Shown here piece by piece: positions 1 to 8,501 of a DNA stretch of 64,000 nucleotides; position 1 is the stretch's first letter, and each line of letters starts with the position of its first letter. The stretch is from [Clostridium] citroniae WAL-17108 (lineage in GTDB: Bacteria; Bacillota; Clostridia; Lachnospirales; Lachnospiraceae). The stretch lies in contig NZ_JH376422.1 of the NCBI RefSeq assembly GCF_000233455.1, positions 406,323-470,322 of the forward strand, read 5' to 3'. The notes under the pieces were generated by a model. That model had not been told where the DNA came from and did not search any database. It saw only the letters and a program-made list of their open reading frames with translations. The position numbers and the translations under genes are program-made.

Positions 1-1
1 A

Positions 2-736
2 AGCCATGGGGCAGGTTATATCGGAAGCCCCCACTGCGGTGCTGAGGAGATCAGGGACACCTGCCGGAAGAACATGAAAAAAGGCGTGGATCTGCTGAAG
101 CTCTTTGTAACCCCCGGGGTCCCGGATCCCAATTCCTCCTTTGTTCCCAGTTTCCTCAGCCCGGAGGAAATTGCCATGGCTGTCAGCGAAGGGGCGCGGC
201 TGGGGATTCCCGTGGCCGCCCACTGCATCGGGGGCCAGGGCTTAAAGGACTGCATAGAAGGCGGCGTACAGGTGATTGAGCACATGTATATGGCCACGGA
301 GCAGGACGTGGAACTGCTGGCCGCCTCCAACTGTGTGGTGGACCTTACCTCCGGCATCTTCCTGGATCCCAGCAGGGAAGCGTTCCTGTCCCCCTCCAAC
401 GCCGGGAAGGTGCGCCTGAACCGGCCCCGTGTGCGGGAAAATGTAGCCCGTATTCTTAAGGCAGGGCTGCCCTTTGTCCTGGGCACGGATGCCTATCACG
501 GATATCTTTACCGCGAAGTGGAATATGCGGTGGAGCTGGGAGCCGATACCGTAACCGCCCTTCAGGGAGTCACCTCCCATGCGGCTGACATCTGCGGCCT
601 GGGCCATAAGCTGGGAAGCCTGTCTCCCGGGCTGGCTGCCGACATCATTGCCGTAAAGGGCAATCCCCTGGAACAAGTCTCCTGTCTGTCCCAGGTGGGA
701 TTTGTAATGAAGGACGGGACAATCTGTAAACAGTAA
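2..736 (+). CDS. Amidohydrolase family protein, 5'-truncated by window edge
   Basis: The reading frame is open from base 2, so the true start lies upstream. The visible 244 residues are the C-terminal part of a metal-dependent amidohydrolase (imidazolonepropionase/prolidase-like TIM barrel). Family features visible are the metal-ligand histidine region PVAAHCIGG, a second histidine in QVIEHMYMA, the late barrel aspartate in VLGTDAYHGY, and the closing GSLSPGLAADIIAVKGNPL segment typical of amidohydrolases, where the chain returns to the small beta-sandwich. The substrate cannot be told. The gene ends in a strong hairpin terminator shared with the convergent isomerase gene. Family assignment is firm; function is open. 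Confidence 0.85.
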   Translation, partial: SHGAGYIGSPHCGAEEIRDTCRKNMKKGVDLLKLFVTPGVPDPNSSFVPSFLSPEEIAMAVSEGARLGIPVAAHCIGGQGLKDCIEGGVQVIEHMYMATEQDVELLAASNCVVDLTSGIFLDPSREAFLSPSNAGKVRLNRPRVRENVARILKAGLPFVLGTDAYHGYLYREVEYAVELGADTVTALQGVTSHAADICGLGHKLGSLSPGLAADIIAVKGNPLEQVSCLSQVGFVMKDGTICKQ

Positions 737-784
737 AAACTCAGCCGGCCGGTACCTTTTAGATACCAGCCGGCTGAGTTTTTT
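735..784. terminator. Bidirectional intrinsic terminator
   Basis: A perfect GC-rich stem (CTCAGCCGGC with GCCGGCTGAG) is flanked by an A-run on the left and a T-run on the right. It can therefore end both the amidohydrolase gene on plus and the isomerase gene on minus. Confidence 0.85.
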
Positions 785-796
785 CCATTCTTATAG

Positions 797-1438
797 CTAT
801 GCCAGGAGACCCCTGATATAGGAAGCCAGTTTCTCGTCCCTGCATGTTTCAAAAAAGAGCTCTGAGAATTTCTCTCCTGCAAACGCTCCCTTCACAAGTT
901 CCTGATCCAGTCCCCGGAAAATCTCCACCAGGTCCTCCTTAAATGTGACCTTGCGGACTTCGTCCAGAATCTTCTTATTCCTCTGTTCCGGCACTGCCCT
1001 CTCCCTGGGATATCCCTGGCCCGAAGGCTCGCAGAACAGTTTTTCAAAAATATATTCCAGATTCAGGTCGCCGCCCCAGCCAAATCCCTTTGCAAAAGGA
1101 AGGGCAATGGCATTGCCGCCATTGATCTGGGCAAATGTATATGCGTCCAGGGCATCCTCCACATGGCCGCAGATCACACCCGGGAAGGAATTGCAGGCCA
1201 GCATGGCGCCCTCCCCTGTTCCGCATCCGGTTACCACATAGTCGGCCGCCTTGCTGTTAAGCAGAGCTGCCGCCAGGATCCCCACCTGTACGTATGTAAG
1301 CTGTGCCTGGTCCTCTGCCGTGTACATGCCGTAGTTATCCACTTCATAGCCATAGTGGTCGGCCACCTTTTTTAAGGCATGATAGATCATTCCGTTCTTG
1401 GCTCCCTGGCTGTTTTCATTTATAAGCGCGATTCTCAT
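797..1438 (-). CDS. RpiB/LacA/LacB-family sugar-phosphate isomerase
   Basis: The 213-residue protein begins MRIALINENSQGAKN and keeps the RpiB/LacAB layout: an N-terminal Rossmann-like strand, the YVVTGCGTGEGAMLACN loop (cysteine-glycine catalytic region of RpiB enzymes) at about residues 68-84, and conserved NGGNAIALP. RpiB proteins interconvert aldose and ketose phosphates. This one has a C-terminal extension of about 60 residues compared with the usual 150. I chose the start at 1438 because GAGGTGAAG lies just upstream; a longer frame to 1498 lacks a ribosome site. It has its own promoter and faces the amidohydrolase gene. The exact sugar phosphate is unknown. Confidence 0.8.
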   Translation of the reverse strand: MRIALINENSQGAKNGMIYHALKKVADHYGYEVDNYGMYTAEDQAQLTYVQVGILAAALLNSKAADYVVTGCGTGEGAMLACNSFPGVICGHVEDALDAYTFAQINGGNAIALPFAKGFGWGGDLNLEYIFEKLFCEPSGQGYPRERAVPEQRNKKILDEVRKVTFKEDLVEIFRGLDQELVKGAFAGEKFSELFFETCRDEKLASYIRGLLA

Positions 1439-1513
1439 ATCTTCACCTCTCACTTGATTTTGTCCCCGGAGTGCAAAGCCGGACTGCCGGCCCTGCACCT
1501 GCGGACACTTACA

Positions 1514-1542
1514 AGCATATCGCTCAACCGACCCCCTGTCAA
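1514..1542 (-). promoter_or_regulatory. Sigma-A-type promoter of the RpiB-like gene
   Basis: On the minus strand TTGACA (1537-1542) is followed by 17 bases and TATGCT (1514-1519). Immediately upstream (1543-1582) are repeated ATCAAG and AAGATCT/AGATCTT motifs that could form a regulator site. Confidence 0.6.
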
Positions 1543-1582
1543 TAAGATCTTGATGGTCTCCTTATGAGAGCTTGATGAGATC

Positions 1583-2722
1583 TTATCTGAGGCTCATCCC
1601 GGCCTTCAGCATCCTGAACATCCTGTCAGCCGCGCTCACATACAGCTCCTCGGAGCGGTCCAGGGCTTCCTCCAGCTCCATGGCCCCGTTGATGGTGGTC
1701 ATGATGCTGTCCACGCCGTGATCAAAGATTGTCTCCGCCTTGTGGCCCATACCGCCTACAATGGCTACCACGGGGATCCCCCTCTCTTTGCACCGCTGGC
1801 CGATGCCGCTGGGCACCTTGCCGAAAGCGGACTGCCAGTCCATTCTGCCTTCCCCTGTGACAACCAGGTCCACGCCCTCCAGCAATTCATTAAAATGCAC
1901 CAGGTCCAGCACTGTATCGATTCCCGATTTCAGGTTTGCCTTAAGGAATACACAGAAAGCCGCCCCCAATCCACCGGCTGCCCCGGACCCGGGGATCTTA
2001 TCCACATCCACGCCCAGTTTTTCCTTGATCAGAGCTGCGTAACGGATCATTCCGCCTTCCATGATATCCAGGATCTCAGGAGTACCGCCCTTCTGCTTGC
2101 CGAATGTATAGGTGGCTCCGTCCGGACCGGTCAGAGGGTTGGTCACATCGCACATCACAGTGAACCTGGCCTGTGCCACGCCGTGGTGAAGGCCGCTCAC
2201 ATCAATATCAGCCACCTTGGTAAGGTCCTCCCCTTTTCCTTCCAGCTCATTTCCCCGGTCATCCAGGAACTTTACTCCTAGCGCACGCATGGCCCCCATT
2301 CCGCCGTCATTGGTAGCGCTGCCGCCAATAGCAATGGAGATCTTCCTGTATCCCCTGTCCAGGGCATCCCTGATCAGTTCCCCGGTTCCATAGGTGGTGG
2401 TATTCAGCGGGTTACGCTTCTCGGCGGGAACCATGGGAAGGCCTGATGCGGCCGCCATCTCAATGATGGCGCTGTCCCCCTCAAATTCCCCGTAAAAGGA
2501 TTCACACTCCTCCATGAGAGGTCCGTGTACCGTAAGTCTGCGATAGGTGCCGTTAAGGGCTGAGATCACCGCATCAATGGTTCCCTCCCCACCGTCAGCC
2601 ACAGGCACGCCCGCAGTCTCACAGCCCGGAAAAATACGTCCCGCGGATTCCTCCAGCAGGGCAGTGATGCGCTCAGATGATAAGGTTCCCTTAAATGAAT
2701 CAGATGCAAATAAAAATTTCAT
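1583..2722 (-). CDS. glxK: Glycerate kinase
   Basis: This 379-residue protein begins MKFLFASDSFKGTLSS, the signature start of the GlxK/GarK glycerate kinases, and carries GVPVADGGEGTIDA, AIGGSATNDGGMGAMRALG and VVTGEGRMDWQSAFGK. The family phosphorylates D-glycerate with ATP to 2-phosphoglycerate (or 3-phosphoglycerate for some members), the last step of glucarate/galactarate and glyoxylate breakdown. Length is typical. GGGAGGCGG precedes the ATG. The upstream neighbour on the same strand is a CdaR-type regulator, which in many bacteria controls glycerate and sugar-diacid genes, so the two are a plausible regulatory pair. It has its own promoter. Confidence 0.93.
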   Translation of the reverse strand: MKFLFASDSFKGTLSSERITALLEESAGRIFPGCETAGVPVADGGEGTIDAVISALNGTYRRLTVHGPLMEECESFYGEFEGDSAIIEMAAASGLPMVPAEKRNPLNTTTYGTGELIRDALDRGYRKISIAIGGSATNDGGMGAMRALGVKFLDDRGNELEGKGEDLTKVADIDVSGLHHGVAQARFTVMCDVTNPLTGPDGATYTFGKQKGGTPEILDIMEGGMIRYAALIKEKLGVDVDKIPGSGAAGGLGAAFCVFLKANLKSGIDTVLDLVHFNELLEGVDLVVTGEGRMDWQSAFGKVPSGIGQRCKERGIPVVAIVGGMGHKAETIFDHGVDSIMTTINGAMELEEALDRSEELYVSAADRMFRMLKAGMSLR

Positions 2723-2782
2723 GTTCCGCCTCCCAAATAATCATTGATTTCATGTATGTCCCATGTGGTTTCACTATCTACT

Positions 2783-2811
2783 ATTTTAGTGGTTCCAGGC
2801 ATTTCCGTCAA
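2783..2811 (-). promoter_or_regulatory. Promoter of the glycerate kinase gene
   Basis: On minus, TTGACG (2806-2811), a 17-base spacer and TAAAAT (2783-2788) lie between the regulator stop and the glycerate kinase start, so glycerate kinase can be expressed apart from the regulator. Confidence 0.5.
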
Positions 2812-2833
2812 TGTTTTACAAAACAATCATTTT

Positions 2834-4030
2834 TTATTTTATATATTCTACAGAACAAATCTCCTCCATCTCATCCTTTATATCCCTGAAAAACAGCATG
2901 GCCATATAGAATACAGTGGCCTGGCTCACGAGGCGGACATCATACCCGGTCAGTTCCTTTAACCGCTTCAGCTTGTAAGTCAGCGTGTTTTTATGGATGT
3001 GAAGGGTCTGTGAAGCTACATGAAGGGAGCCCTCGGACTCAAAATACGCTTCCAGAAGACCCATCCACCGGCACAGCTCCTCATAGCTGCATTTCTTAAA
3101 CAGCTTATGGATGTACTCCGCCTTCACCCCATCTCCCAGATCCTCTGTAAACAGTTCCAGGGTTACGCTGTCATAGGTGAGGATATCCTGTTTGGCCATG
3201 CCGGCAGAGCGCCAGGCCTTGTTGGCCTGTCCATAGGCCACATGGATATCCTCCGCCCTTCCGTCAATGCCCACCACCATGCGGATATTGAATTTTTTCA
3301 GCACAGCTGTGCGGATGCGCCCGGCCAGCTGCTCCATCTGGCAGTCGGAGCATTTTTTCACCAGGATCACCTGCCTGCCGCCGCTTCTGAGCACAAGGCT
3401 GCCTCTGCCTGCAAGGGATGCGCTCTCCTGTTCCACCTGCTCCAGCAGCTTTTGTCCGGCTGCCGTGGATGCGTACTCCTCCAGTTCCCTGGCACTGGCC
3501 ACCATCACACGCCTGGGCACTGCAATGTCAATGCCCAGGGCAAATCCCCTCTCCTCCAGGATCTTGGGCTGCATCAGCCCGCTGCCGATCACCCAGTCCT
3601 CCAAAAAACGGTTCAGGACCCTCTGCCCCATGCGGCGCTCATCCTGTTCCGCATTTTCCCGGATGAGTATTTCCACCATCTTTTTTACAACCTGTCCATA
3701 GCCCACCACTTCGCTGTAAAGTCCCGTTATCCCGATCACACCCACGATCCTTCCCCCATGGTTAATGGGAAGGTTTAACCCTGGTCTGGAGGTGGCAGTG
3801 GCATGCTCCTCCTCCACATACAGCTCGGTCAAATGCTCCTCGATCACCCTCCCGGCCCCCTCGTGAAGGCTGCCGATCCTGGTCTCATCCGTACTGGCGA
3901 TCACATATCCCCTGCGGTCCATCATGTTGATGTTCTGCCCCACAATAGCCCCCACTTCCTCCACAACAGACTGGGCCCCCTGCCGTGACAGCTTCAGCCC
4001 GCTTTCCATTTCCAGTTCATACTGTTCCAT
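2834..4030 (-). CDS. CdaR/PucR-type sugar-diacid regulator
   Basis: The 398-residue protein has the CdaR layout: an N-terminal sugar-diacid recognition domain (about 5-135; LSRQGAQSVVEEVGAIVGQNI then GLNLPINHGGRIVGVIGITG), a central GGDEF-like spacer, and a C-terminal PucR-type helix-turn-helix (about 335-385; SLHVASQTLHIHKNTLTYKLKRL). CdaR proteins are activators that sense glucarate, galactarate or glycerate. The adjacent glycerate kinase is the likely target. Length and domain order are normal. A terminator separates it from the upstream glyA gene. Confidence 0.88.
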   Translation of the reverse strand: MEQYELEMESGLKLSRQGAQSVVEEVGAIVGQNINMMDRRGYVIASTDETRIGSLHEGAGRVIEEHLTELYVEEEHATATSRPGLNLPINHGGRIVGVIGITGLYSEVVGYGQVVKKMVEILIRENAEQDERRMGQRVLNRFLEDWVIGSGLMQPKILEERGFALGIDIAVPRRVMVASARELEEYASTAAGQKLLEQVEQESASLAGRGSLVLRSGGRQVILVKKCSDCQMEQLAGRIRTAVLKKFNIRMVVGIDGRAEDIHVAYGQANKAWRSAGMAKQDILTYDSVTLELFTEDLGDGVKAEYIHKLFKKCSYEELCRWMGLLEAYFESEGSLHVASQTLHIHKNTLTYKLKRLKELTGYDVRLVSQATVFYMAMLFFRDIKDEMEEICSVEYIK

Positions 4031-4049
4031 ATCCCCTACCCCCAGGTTT

Positions 4050-4088
4050 TAAAAGGGCTGCCCCTGAATATACCAGGTGCAGCCTTTT
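4050..4088 (-). terminator. Terminator between glyA and the CdaR-type gene
   Basis: On minus an AAAAGGCTGC arm pairs with GCAGCC followed by TTTT, 35 bases downstream of the glyA stop. It would stop glyA transcripts before the regulator gene. Confidence 0.65.
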
Positions 4089-4122
4089 ATCGGTTACGTG
4101 TTCCCTATATCGATTGATAGTC

Positions 4123-5370
4123 CTATTTGTAGATCGGATACTTATCACAGAGTTTTGTGACCTCGCCCCTGATATAATCAGCCTGATTCTCAAAGTCCGT
4201 GGCAGCCAGCCAGATGCACTCGGCAATCTTAGGCATATCCTCTTCCTTCAGACCCCTTGTGGTGATGGCCGGTGTTCCAATGCGGACGCCGGATGTGACA
4301 AACGGGCTTCTGGGGTCGTTGGGAACCGTGTTCTTGTTCAGCGTAATAAACACCTCATCACAGCGGTTCTGCAGTTCCTTGCCGGAAACATCCATTCCCC
4401 GCAGGTCCACCAGCATCAGGTGATTGTCCGTGCCCCCTGTAAGGAGCTTGAAGCCCTGGTTCTGAAGAGCCTCTGCCAATGCCTTTGCGTTTAACACTAC
4501 CTGGTGCTGATATTCCTTAAACTCAGGTCTCAGGGCTTCCCCAAAGCAGATCGCCTTGCCGGCGATCACATGCTCCAGCGGTCCGCCCTGGGTTCCCGGG
4601 AAGATAGCCTTGTTAAAGTTAAACTTCTCAGCCGCTTCCTTGTTGGCCAGGATCATGCCTCCCCTGGGTCCCCTTAAGGTCTTGTGGGTGGTTGTGGTCA
4701 CTACGTCAGCGTAAGGAATGGGGCTTGGATGCTCCCCTGCTGCAACAAGGCCTGCGATATGGGCCATATCTACCATGAGATATGCGCCTACTTCGTCAGC
4801 TATTTCACGAAATCTCTTAAAATCAATGGTTCTGGCATATGCGCTGGCGCCTGCCACAATGAGTTTTGGCTTTGCCTCTTTGGCGATCCGCTCTAACTCG
4901 TCATAGTCAATGTATCCCTCGTCATTCACGCCATATGGTACGATATTGAAGTAAAGGCCGGAAAAGTTAACTGGGCTTCCGTGGGTCAGATGGCCGCCAT
5001 GGTCCAGATTCATACCCATGACCGTATCCCCTGGTTTTAACATGGCGACAAATACCGCCATGTTGGCCTGTGCTCCGGCATGGGGCTGGACATTGGCGTA
5101 ATCACAGCCAAACAGTTTCTTGGCACGCTCGATTGCCATGGTCTCCACCACGTCCACACACTGGCATCCGCCGTAGTAACGCTTTCCTGAATATCCCTCC
5201 GCATACTTATTGGTAAGTACGGTTCCCATCGCCATCATCACCGGCTCAGAAACGATATTCTCAGATGCGATCAGCTCCAGGTTGCGTCTCTGGCGCGCGC
5301 ACTCCGCCTGAATGGCCTCGCCCACTTCCTTGTCATATCCGGTAATAAAATCCATTACTTCATTAACCAT
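4123..5370 (-). CDS. glyA: Serine hydroxymethyltransferase
   Basis: The 415-residue fold-type I PLP enzyme interconverts serine plus tetrahydrofolate with glycine plus 5,10-methylene-tetrahydrofolate in the cytoplasm, the main one-carbon source. Diagnostic blocks are [15 protein letters not shown] near the N-terminus, [15 protein letters not shown], the PLP-lysine segment [16 protein letters not shown], and LMLVDLRG. Length is normal and all landmarks are present. AGGAAGAGGTAGG precedes the ATG. I looked for a glycine riboswitch in the 280 bases upstream and saw none. Confidence 0.97.
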   Translation of the reverse strand: MVNEVMDFITGYDKEVGEAIQAECARQRRNLELIASENIVSEPVMMAMGTVLTNKYAEGYSGKRYYGGCQCVDVVETMAIERAKKLFGCDYANVQPHAGAQANMAVFVAMLKPGDTVMGMNLDHGGHLTHGSPVNFSGLYFNIVPYGVNDEGYIDYDELERIAKEAKPKLIVAGASAYARTIDFKRFREIADEVGAYLMVDMAHIAGLVAAGEHPSPIPYADVVTTTTHKTLRGPRGGMILANKEAAEKFNFNKAIFPGTQGGPLEHVIAGKAICFGEALRPEFKEYQHQVVLNAKALAEALQNQGFKLLTGGTDNHLMLVDLRGMDVSGKELQNRCDEVFITLNKNTVPNDPRSPFVTSGVRIGTPAITTRGLKEEDMPKIAECIWLAATDFENQADYIRGEVTKLCDKYPIYK

Positions 5371-5652
5371 TGTCCTACCTCTTCCTTTCGTTTTCGCCTG
5401 CTAACGTGACAGCCTTTTTCTGCTGATTATAACCTATCTATGGTTAAAAAGCAAGTCATAGAGCGGCCTCCGGAGAGAATAGACTGACAACTTTTTAACG
5501 CACTTCTTAATGTTTCCGTAATAATCATAGTACTTTCTTTATACTTTAGACACAATTTGGTCACAATTATAGTCTATTATCAAATTCGTTCCAAAAATTT
5601 ACGTTTTATGGAAAATCTCATCGGGAGGTTTTCAAAGGAGAGGAGAACTATT

Positions 5653-5991
5653 ATGAAAAAATCTATGACAAAATCCATGACAGCTGTTCTGGCAGCAGCA
5701 ATGATCGCAGCAGGACTGACTGCTTGCGGCGGTTCTGACAACAAGGCAGAAACCACCACAACTGTAGAGACCACTGTAGCTGCTACAGAGGAGACCACCA
5801 CAGCAGAGGCTTCCGAGGAAGAGACCACTGTTGCTGAGGAAACAAGCGAAGAAGCTGATGCGGAAGCTACCACAGAAGAAGCTGCCGATGCTGAGGAATC
5901 CACTGAGGCTGAGGCTTCTGAGGAAGAGTCCACCGAGGCTGCCGCTGACGCAGCAGCTGCTGTAGAGGAGACAACTAAGGCTGCTAACTAA
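5653..5991 (+). CDS. Small low-complexity Thr/Glu/Ala-rich lipoprotein
   Basis: The 112-residue protein begins with a basic-hydrophobic signal (MKKSMTKSMTAVLAAAM) ending in the lipobox LTAC with Cys25, so it should be lipidated and anchored outside the membrane. The remaining chain is almost only T, E, A, S and D in imperfect EETT/EEST/ATTEEA repeats with no predicted globular domain, like a surface spacer or stalk. AAAGGAGAGGAG sits upstream of the chosen ATG; an upstream in-frame ATG at 5557 has no such site. It is monocistronic, closed by a terminator at 6009. Function unknown. Confidence 0.8.
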   Translation: MKKSMTKSMTAVLAAAMIAAGLTACGGSDNKAETTTTVETTVAATEETTTAEASEEETTVAEETSEEADAEATTEEAADAEESTEAEASEEESTEAAADAAAAVEETTKAAN

Positions 5992-6008
5992 TCAGCGTTA
6001 GGCAAGAC

Positions 6009-6043
6009 CAAAAGGCCGGGGCATTTGTTTGCCCTGGCTTTTT
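6009..6043 (+). terminator. Intrinsic terminator after the lipoprotein gene
   Basis: The stem AGGCCGGGGCA / TGCCCTGGCT has a short T-rich loop and is followed by a run of six T. Confidence 0.8.
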
Positions 6044-6147
6044 TAGTCCAAAATAATGACAAATGTCATTCCACCTGTTACAATCAACATCTGTTTCAAT
6101 TCCCCGGACCAGGTTATAATGATCTTATAAGAAAGGGGGGCGAAACA

Positions 6148-7398
6148 ATGAATTCAAATGAATTTTACAATGAGTTAAAACACCTCACCCAGCTGGGATA
6201 TCTGGACCAGGTCCAGCTTGACCGGATCCGGGACGAGTACATAGAAACCAGGAGGGACCACCGTAACATGTTCCTGATATTTGCCTTGTTAGGTGTGATC
6301 TTTGTGGGAGCGGGCGTGATCTCCCTGTTCGCCTATAACTGGTCCATGTTTTCCAGGGAAATGAAAGCCCTGATCTCATTCCTTCCCCTTTTTGGCGTTC
6401 AGGGACTCCTTTACTGGAAAATACGCACCCAGGCGTCCGATGTATGGATCAAATCCCTTACCCTGGCTCTTGGCATTGCGTTTTTATCCGCTCTGGGTCT
6501 GATCTACCAGGCGTACCAGATCTCCCTCAGCCTTCATTCCATGCTGCTCACCGGCTTTCTGGTCATGCTGCCCGTGGTCTATCTTTTGGACGGATATTAT
6601 CTGGCTATCCTGTACATGGCGGGCATATGCTGGGCCGGCGGAAACAGTGACTACACCCTGTTAGTCCTCCTGTTGGTCCCCTATTATATCAATCGGGTGA
6701 AACAGGGGGAGACCTGCTGGCAGTTATCACTGTGTTTCTTTTTCTGGATCCTTTATCTGGCCTTCCTGTACCTGTCAGGCGGCGCCTTTTATGCATGTGT
6801 CCTTGTGCTGTTTATCTATATGACCATTGAAAAGCCCGGCCTTTACCCCAGGCTGGCGGGAAGGCTGCTGTACACAATGCTGTTTTTAAAAGCTGCCTTT
6901 TATGTGTTCTTTAATGAGCTTACAGAACTGTTTGCGTACGGGGAGTCCAACCGGTATTTTCCTCATCTCCCCCGGTTCCTGCTTCTGGCACTGATGATCG
7001 CAGCTCTGGTCCGGCTGTATCTGTTTTGTCGAAAACAGCCAGAGGATGGGCGTGTGGGCCTGCTCCTGTCCCTGATCCTGTGCAGCCTGCTGGTAACAGA
7101 CCTGATCCTGTTCCCAGAGACCTATGTGTTTGCTTATGAAGTCCTTGTGAATCTCTGCCTCATTGCATTCAGCCTGTACAAGCTGCTGGCAGGTGTAAAG
7201 GCAGCCAACCTTCCCTCTGTCCGGCGCTACACGGCCGCCATCATCCTGTATATCCTGTTCAAGGTATTTCTCGGGAATTACCAGCTGATGGTAAAAGGGA
7301 TCGTCTTTCTCATGGCGGGCCTGGCTTTCTTTGCCGTCAATTACATGATGACCTTAAAGCTGAAAGGGGTGAATACGCATGAAACAAAATCGGAATAA
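6148..7398 (+). CDS. DUF2157 membrane protein
   Basis: The 416-residue protein has a soluble N-terminal helical segment (NEFYNELKHLTQLGYLDQVQLDRI, about 3-30) typical of DUF2157, then at least ten hydrophobic segments starting near residue 40 (FLIFALLGVIFVGAGVISLF). I chose the ATG at 6148 because GAAAGGGGGGCG precedes it. Its last 20 bases overlap the GDYXXLXY gene, and the two families recur together in bacteria as a predicted membrane complex of unknown role. No catalytic motif is visible. Confidence 0.8.
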   Translation: MNSNEFYNELKHLTQLGYLDQVQLDRIRDEYIETRRDHRNMFLIFALLGVIFVGAGVISLFAYNWSMFSREMKALISFLPLFGVQGLLYWKIRTQASDVWIKSLTLALGIAFLSALGLIYQAYQISLSLHSMLLTGFLVMLPVVYLLDGYYLAILYMAGICWAGGNSDYTLLVLLLVPYYINRVKQGETCWQLSLCFFFWILYLAFLYLSGGAFYACVLVLFIYMTIEKPGLYPRLAGRLLYTMLFLKAAFYVFFNELTELFAYGESNRYFPHLPRFLLLALMIAALVRLYLFCRKQPEDGRVGLLLSLILCSLLVTDLILFPETYVFAYEVLVNLCLIAFSLYKLLAGVKAANLPSVRRYTAAIILYILFKVFLGNYQLMVKGIVFLMAGLAFFAVNYMMTLKLKGVNTHETKSE

Positions 7399-7927
7399 AA
7401 TGATCCTGTCGGCATTTTTACTGCAGATCCTGGTACTCCTCTCTGTCATTGCCCTGGTTTACGGGATATCAGCCAAGGGCCAGACCGTGACCCTTACCAT
7501 GACCGGATACGATCCCTATGACGCCCTGCGCGGGCGCTACATCCGGCTCAGCAATCCGGACAGCCGAGTCATTCTGGACCCCGGATCCATAGAGCGCTAC
7601 GAAAACAGGCGGGGCCGGGATCCCTACGTGTACGTGGTTCTGAACAGGGATCCCGGCACCGGCCTATCCTCATTCTCCTATGCATCCCTGGACCGGCCCG
7701 ATCCTGCAACACCCTATATCAGATGCTCCTCCGATTATCTGCGGACCTATGAGGGGGAATCGTGGGTCAGCATCCATCCCAGGATCGATCAGTATTATTT
7801 AACCGAAAAACATGCCGGGCACCTGGACCAGTCCATCCGCTGGGATACACCGGTCCGTCTGACCCTGAAAATATGGCACGGCATGTATGCCATTGATGGG
7901 ATCGAGGTGGACGGGCAGGCCTATTAA
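7379..7927 (+). CDS. GDYXXLXY-family membrane-anchored protein
   Basis: The 182-residue protein has one N-terminal membrane helix (about 7-28) and an extracytoplasmic domain starting DPYDALRGRYIRLSN, the motif that names the GDYXXLXY family (here G-R-Y instead of G-D-Y). The family normally sits beside DUF2157 or DUF4401 proteins, as here, with translational coupling through a 20-base overlap. Biochemical function is unknown. The operon ends at a long inverted repeat at 7958-8010. Confidence 0.75.
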   Translation: MKQNRNKMILSAFLLQILVLLSVIALVYGISAKGQTVTLTMTGYDPYDALRGRYIRLSNPDSRVILDPGSIERYENRRGRDPYVYVVLNRDPGTGLSSFSYASLDRPDPATPYIRCSSDYLRTYEGESWVSIHPRIDQYYLTEKHAGHLDQSIRWDTPVRLTLKIWHGMYAIDGIEVDGQAY

Positions 7928-7957
7928 AGCTCCCGATTTCTAATATCCATACCTAAA

Positions 7958-8010
7958 AAACGTACGGTTTTCCGCCACAAAGGTTCATACTCTGCAAAAA
8001 CCGTACGTTT
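7958..8010. terminator. Inverted repeat between convergent genes, likely bidirectional terminator
   Basis: A perfect 14-base arm pair, AAACGTACGGTTTT and AAAACCGTACGTTT, is separated by 25 bases and lies between the plus-strand GDYXXLXY gene and the minus-strand SIS gene. It carries A and T runs on both sides. Confidence 0.55.
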
Positions 8011-8024
8011 GTCACATTCCATAT

Positions 8025-8501
8025 CTAATTTTGGATCTTGGAATTATAGTCCAGGCAGGCCGTAACCTCCTGGGAATACCGGTTCATATACATAAAATAG
8101 ATCATGTCCACCAGATACAGCATGGCAAGCCTGCTTATAGTGGAGGTCCTCCGATCCCTGGCTTCGCTGCCGTACACATAGATGATATAATCAAACTCCT
8201 CCTCAAACTGCCGGTTGCTATGGTGGGTCATCAATATGGTGGCAGCGCCTTCTTCCCTGGCGATCCTCAGATTATCAAGCACATCCCGGGTGGTCCCGCT
8301 GTAGGTGATCCCCCAGAAGATAGTCCCCCTCCCTGCGTTCCTGGCTGCAAAATACTGCAGATTAATATCATTTAATGCCTGACAGTTTTTCTTGATCCTC
8401 TTAAACCGCAGTTCTAAATCCTTTGCAATGATCCACGAACTTCCAAGCCCAAGGACCACGATCTCCCCGGCCTCATGAAGCCTCTCGATCATCTGGTTCA
8501 T
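8025..8501 (-). CDS. SIS-domain protein lacking the usual RpiR DNA-binding domain
   Basis: The 158-residue protein aligns by eye with the C-terminal sugar-isomerase (SIS) half of MurR/RpiR regulators: IVVLGLGSSWIIAKDLE near residue 15 and FWGITYSGTTRDVLDNL near 65 are the phosphosugar-binding loops. RpiR proteins are about 280 residues with an N-terminal helix-turn-helix; no such domain lies in frame, because the ATG overlaps the sulfatase stop by four bases (ATGA). That coupling suggests it is made this way, as a stand-alone phosphosugar-binding or isomerase subunit. It is the third gene of the PTS-sulfatase operon. Confidence 0.7.
   Translation of the reverse strand: MNQMIERLHEAGEIVVLGLGSSWIIAKDLELRFKRIKKNCQALNDINLQYFAARNAGRGTIFWGITYSGTTRDVLDNLRIAREEGAATILMTHHSNRQFEEEFDYIIYVYGSEARDRRTSTISRLAMLYLVDMIYFMYMNRYSQEVTACLDYNSKIQN

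Noticed and set aside
5371..5652. Glycine riboswitch upstream of glyA
   Set aside because: No tandem aptamer-like conserved cores or terminator in the region.
5580..5933. Minus-strand Ser/Val-rich frame across the lipoprotein gene
   Set aside because: It is the antisense of the Thr/Glu repeats, without ribosome site.
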